From positions 1-9,302 of the forward strand of contig JAMPAO010000096.1 in NCBI GenBank assembly GCA_023667165.1: a stretch of 9,302 nt of DNA. Direction: 5' to 3'. A program made the position numbers and the translations under genes. Positions 6,820-9,302 of this stretch are shown here, one piece after another (position 1 is the stretch's first letter; each line of letters opens with the position of its first letter). The stretch is from Ruminococcus sp. (GTDB lineage Bacteria > Bacillota > Clostridia > Oscillospirales > Ruminococcaceae). The notes under the pieces are model-generated. The model worked only from the letters and a program-made list of their open reading frames with translations. It was not told where the DNA came from and did no database searches.

Positions 6820-7683
6820 ATGGCAAAGCTGATCGACGGCAAGGCGGTATCCGCCAAGGTAAAAGAGCAGGTGCGTACCGAGGCGGAGCTGCTCAGGGAA
6901 AAGGGCATTTCCGTGGGACTGGCTGTGGTGATCGTGGGCGACGATCCCGCTTCAAGGGTATATGTAAACAACAAGAAAAAGGCTTGCGCCGAGGTAGGCT
7001 TTGAATCCTACGAGTACGCTCTCCCCGCCGAAACAACTCAAACGGAGCTGCTGGAGCTGGTGGAGAAGCTCAACGCGGACAGCAAGGTAAACGGGATACT
7101 TGTACAGCTCCCTCTCCCCGGACATATCAGCGAGAACGCGGTGATAAACGCCATTCGCCCCGACAAGGACGTGGACGCGTTCCATCCGGAAAATGTGGGT
7201 CACATCATGATAGGCGATTACTCTTTCCTGCCCTGCACTCCCGCGGGAGTTATGGAGCTTATCGCCGAAACGGGCGTGGACGTATGCGGAAAAAGATGCG
7301 TTGTTATCGGCAGGAGCAATATAGTGGGCAAGCCTATGGCAATGCTGCTGCTGCATAAAAACGGCACCGTTACGGTTACACACTCAAAAACAAAGGATCT
7401 GCGCGGGATATGCGCCGAGGCTGACATACTTGTGGCGGCTGTGGGCAAGGCGAAATTCGTCACCCCCGACATGGTAAAGGAGGGCGCTGTGGTCATAGAC
7501 GTGGGCATGAACCGGAACGATCGGGGCAAGCTTTGCGGAGATGTGGACTTTGAAGCCTGCAAGGACAAGGCGGGTTTTATAACTCCCGTTCCCGGAGGCG
7601 TGGGTCCCATGACCATAGCAATGCTTATGAGGAATACCCTTACGGCGGCAAAAAACGCGGCTCTGAGGGAGCAGAGCCTGTGA
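6820..7683 (+). CDS. folD: Methylene-THF dehydrogenase/cyclohydrolase FolD
   Basis: FolD is a cytosolic bifunctional enzyme that oxidises 5,10-methylene-THF with NADP and hydrolyses the methenyl product to 10-formyl-THF, feeding purine synthesis and formyl-methionine. The 287-residue product is full length. Visible motifs include SRVYVNNKKKAC with the catalytic Tyr/Lys pair (Y48, K52), GILVQLPLP with Q96, DKDVDAFHPENVG with D119, PCTPAGVMEL, the dinucleotide-binding GRSNIVGKPMAMLL, and C-terminal PGGVGPMTIAMLM. All three residues that correspond to the human active-site Lys, Gln and Asp are present. The ATG is preceded by AAGGAGG (6805-6811) with an 8-nt gap. Its stop overlaps the GTG of the broken WG-repeat gene (GTGA), so that gene was once coupled to folD. 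Confidence 0.97.
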   Translation: MAKLIDGKAVSAKVKEQVRTEAELLREKGISVGLAVVIVGDDPASRVYVNNKKKACAEVGFESYEYALPAETTQTELLELVEKLNADSKVNGILVQLPLPGHISENAVINAIRPDKDVDAFHPENVGHIMIGDYSFLPCTPAGVMELIAETGVDVCGKRCVVIGRSNIVGKPMAMLLLHKNGTVTVTHSKTKDLRGICAEADILVAAVGKAKFVTPDMVKEGAVVIDVGMNRNDRGKLCGDVDFEACKDKAGFITPVPGGVGPMTIAMLMRNTLTAAKNAALREQSL

Positions 7684-7953
7684 AAAGGCTTACGGCAGCC
7701 ATAACGGTTCTGATGACAGCGGCTGTTATGACATGCTGCGGCAGTACGGAAGAAAAAACGTCGACGATACGGGTAGTTTAACCGAAACGCAGGCGGCGGA
7801 GATACCCGAAGAAGTCTTTTTTACCGAATTATCCGAAACGCCGAATGAACCGAAAACCGTATCGGAATACAAAGCAGCGGAGGACTGCGGCGGCGTTATG
7901 TACCCCGTATATTGGAACGGCGGTTTTTCCTATATGGATATCGACGGAAAGGC

Positions 7954-8107
7954 GTGTTGACACTATCCGAAATGCTCGGATTGCAGGCAGATTTTTTCGT
8001 ATTTCAAGGCAATTTTCCGCAGGCATACTCGTGTATGGCAAGGAAAATTAACGCAGAAAGACGGAAAATATGTCTGTAAGACGGGCGTTGAGCGGTAGTG
8101 TCAACAC
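7954..8107. mobile_element. MITE-like palindromic insertion element, 154 bp
   Basis: Terminal inverted repeats GTGTTGACACTA (7954-7965) and TAGTGTCAACAC (8096-8107) are perfect. The match extends to 15 bp (GGC...GCC, 7951-8110) because the flanking 2-bp GC (7952-7953 and 8108-8109), the probable target duplication, is itself palindromic. The interior is an imperfect full-length palindrome: 7984-8005 pairs with 8056-8076, AATTTTCC (8011-8018) with GGAAAATT (8042-8049), and CATAC (8024-8028) with GTATG (8033-8037) around a TCGT loop at the exact midpoint. No transposase can be encoded, so it would be a non-autonomous element. Removing 154 bp plus one GC (156 bases) rejoins the host frame as DGKALISGRKYSAA, which fits the paralogue's length to within a residue. 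The IS family is not recognised. Confidence 0.8.
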
Positions 8108-8716
8108 GCCCTAATAAGCGGCAGAAAATACAGCGCGGCGAGGTTCGCCTCGGAAGGACTTTATGCCGTTTGCCGCAGCGGCAAATGGGGATTTATTGAC
8201 GGAAACGAAAAAGAAATAATACCTTGCGTTTATGAATATGCAGGCGATTTTTCCGATGGACTGGCGGCGGTCAAGGCGGACGGGAAGTACGGTTTTGTAA
8301 ATACACGGGGAGAGATCGCGATAGCTCCCGAATTTGACCGCGTTTCGGGTTTCAGCGAGGGGTACGCATATACCGTCAGAGAGTCGCCTTACGGAGAATA
8401 CATTGATAAAAGCGGGAAAACGGTTTTCGGTACGGGAATGCGGGACGGCGCCGGCTTCAGTGAGGGGAGAGCGGTTTTATCGTCGCTTTCCGGATCTTCT
8501 CCGTTTTATGCGGTCGTTGATACGGAAGGCAATGTGTTGTTTGACAATGATTATTTACACGGAACATACATCGGCAGCTATGAATGCGGAGCGGCAGTTT
8601 TTCCGATCTTAAAAGATGGGCAGGTCAAGTATATCTATATTGACAGATCGGGAAATAAATGCTTCGACGGTTATTTTGACTGCGCCTATCCGTTCAGCGA
8701 GGACTTAGCCGCAGCC

Positions 8717-8788
8717 GAAAAGGACGGCAGGATGGGAGTTATAGACAAAACGGGCGAATTTGTTTTTTACAGCGACGGCGTAACAGGC
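8717..8788 (+). repeat. Inverted near-identical block, copy B
   Basis: Partner of the block at 1-72, in inverted orientation, with two differences (8732-8733) in 72 bases. It encodes EKDGRMGVIDKTGEFVFYSD and the following GVTG in the WG-repeat pseudogene; the intact paralogue differs only by Arg for Met. Upstream of 8717 the two genes are clearly diverged, so the boundary is abrupt. Confidence 0.85.
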
Positions 8789-9094
8789 GCGTATTCCGAG
8801 GGGTATATCAAATATTTCACCGAAACAGACGGGAACAAAAGATACGGATTCCTCGATAAAAACGGAAATACCGCGATCCCCGCAGAATACGACAGGATTT
8901 ACAGTGATTTCCGTGACGGACTTGCTTTGGCGGAGCTTGACGGCAAGCTGATCTATATAGATACCGGCGGAAACGGGGTATTTTCCTTTGATAAACCCGA
9001 GGATATGCGGTGGACGCCGTATTGACCGCAGATCGGGATCCGCGCAAAGGGAGGTAAGCGCCGAAACGTTCAAACGGGGGATTTTCATTATAGG

Positions 9095-9148
9095 CAGAAA
9101 ATAAGCAAGAGGCAGCGATAAAAATCACTGCCTCTTGCTTATTTTCTG
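9095..9148. terminator. Strong bidirectional intrinsic terminator
   Basis: A perfect 21-bp stem (9095-9115 with 9128-9148) encloses a 12-nt loop that can add three more pairs (GAT/ATC) around AAAA. The core GCAAGAGGCAG/CTGCCTCTTGC is GC-rich and the outer part is A-rich on one side and T-rich on the other, so it can terminate in both directions. It separates the plus-strand WG pseudogene from the minus-strand tRNA genes. Its outer two base pairs (9147-9148) overlap the encoded CCA end of tRNA-Cys. Confidence 0.9.
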
Positions 9149-9220
9149 GAGGCGCCACCCGGATTCGGACCGGGGGTCAAGGAGTTGCAGTCCTTTGCCT
9201 TACCACTTGGCTATAGCGCC
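9147..9220 (-). tRNA. tRNA-Cys (anticodon GCA)
   Basis: On the minus strand the acceptor 5' strand GGCGCTA (9220-9214) pairs with TGGCGCC (9157-9151), with a U-G wobble and an A-U pair at the base. The D-arm GCCAAGTGGTAAGGC follows, then an AAGGA/TCCTT anticodon stem with loop CTGCAAC (anticodon complement at 9186-9188) and a T-arm with GTCCGAATC. The discriminator is U (9150) and CCA is encoded (9149-9147). It is the second gene of a tRNA pair on this strand. Confidence 0.95.
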
Positions 9221-9249
9221 GTCAAAATTATGATGTCGTAAAAAAGAAA

Positions 9250-9302
9250 TGGAGCGGATTACGAGGCTCGAACTCGCTACCTCCACCTTGGCAAGGTGGC
9301 GC
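9250..9302 (-). tRNA. tRNA-Gly (anticodon GCC), 5' end outside window
   Basis: The visible 3' three-quarters includes anticodon stem CCACC/GGTGG with loop TTGCCAA (anticodon complement at 9290-9292), T-arm GCGAG-TTCGAGC-CTCGT, acceptor 3' strand AATCCGC, discriminator U (9253) and encoded CCA (9252-9250). The D-arm and acceptor 5' strand lie beyond the window. It ends 29 bases before tRNA-Cys on the same strand, so the two are probably cotranscribed and end at the terminator at 9095-9148. Confidence 0.92.

Larger units (their letters stand above)
7680..9025 (+). pseudogene. WG-repeat lipoprotein gene, frameshifted and interrupted
   Basis: GTG 7680 overlaps the folD stop and follows GAGGGAG (7665-7671) by 8 nt. 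It encodes a lipoprotein signal, MKRLTAAITVLMTAAVMTCCGS, but stops at 7779-7781. The A-run at 7753-7758 has lost one base: with seven As the frame continues as EEKNVDDTGSLTETQAAEI and on through YPVYWNGGFSYMDIDGK. There a palindromic element (7954-8107) inserts an in-frame TGA (7958-7960) and TAG (8096-8098). Beyond it the same frame runs open from 8111 to the TGA at 9023-9025 with many WG repeats (SGKWGFIDGN, DGKYGFVNTRG, GRMGVIDKTGEF, KRYGFLDKNGN). The first usual start after the insertion is ATG 8438, mid-repeat and with no good ribosome binding site, so a separate C-terminal protein is unlikely. The ancestor aligns with the gene at 1-1041 from signal peptide through the repeats. Two independent lesions argue for loss of function. 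Confidence 0.85.

Noticed and set aside
7753..7759. Programmed -1 ribosomal frameshift site in the WG pseudogene
   Set aside because: The A-run is not phased as a canonical A AAA AAC/AAG slippery heptamer in the starting frame, no downstream stimulatory structure was evident, and the further insertion would block the product anyway.
7951..8110. Insertion element defined as the full 160 bp between the outermost matching bases
   Set aside because: No target duplication flanks that register, and removing exactly 160 bp leaves AAC TAA TAA, a stop. The 154-bp register with a GC duplication restores the frame.
8438..9025. Stand-alone 195-residue WG-repeat protein starting at ATG 8438
   Set aside because: The same frame is open and homologous back to 8111 across the repeat domain, the ATG sits mid-repeat, and there is no suitable ribosome binding site. 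It is better read as the 3' part of the broken gene.
1..9302. Defence island, CRISPR array, prophage or toxin-antitoxin pair
   Set aside because: No spaced direct repeats, cas-like, nuclease, integrase, phage or toxin-like genes were seen; the genes are housekeeping plus two WG-repeat lipoproteins.

Overview
The window looks like chromosome from a Gram-positive anaerobe of the class Clostridia, possibly a Ruminococcus/Oscillospirales-type genome of moderate GC. The evidence is the pairing of two M16-family genes (yfmF/yfmH), an Lgt with a clostridial-type GGLAIYGG segment, strong AGGAGG-type ribosome binding sites, tight co-directional gene packing, and tRNA genes that encode their CCA ends. 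The assignment rests on protein and gene-order recognition only.

Layout. Positions 1-1041 (minus) hold most of a WG-repeat lipoprotein gene whose 3' end lies outside the window. A divergent promoter region (1042-1290) separates it from a plus-strand run: hflX (ribosome-rescue GTPase), a small two-helix membrane protein starting inside the hflX stop codon, yfmF (catalytically dead M16 homologue), yfmH (M16 homologue with an intact HxxEH zinc motif) and lgt (prolipoprotein diacylglyceryl transferase). After a 165-base spacer with a decayed mini-ORF and a perfect 16-bp palindrome comes folD. A second WG-repeat lipoprotein gene begins inside the folD stop codon but is broken twice: by a one-base frameshift in an A-run just after the signal peptide, and by a 154-bp palindromic MITE-like element. 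The right end has a strong bidirectional terminator and two minus-strand tRNA genes, Cys(GCA) and a 5'-truncated Gly(GCC).

How the parts relate. The central genes are housekeeping: ribosome rescue, EF-P-associated peptidase homologues, lipoprotein lipidation and one-carbon metabolism. Both flanking WG-repeat proteins carry lipoprotein signal peptides, so they would be substrates of the Lgt encoded between them. They are inverted paralogues about 7.7 kb apart. They are moderately diverged over most of their length but share a 72-bp block with only two mismatches, which suggests recent gene conversion. The most notable structures are the palindromic insertion element, whose removal with an inferred 2-bp target duplication restores the WG reading frame, the conversion block, and an 11-bp inverted repeat overlapping the -10 box of the intact WG gene. 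I saw no defence system, CRISPR array, prophage or complete transposase gene.
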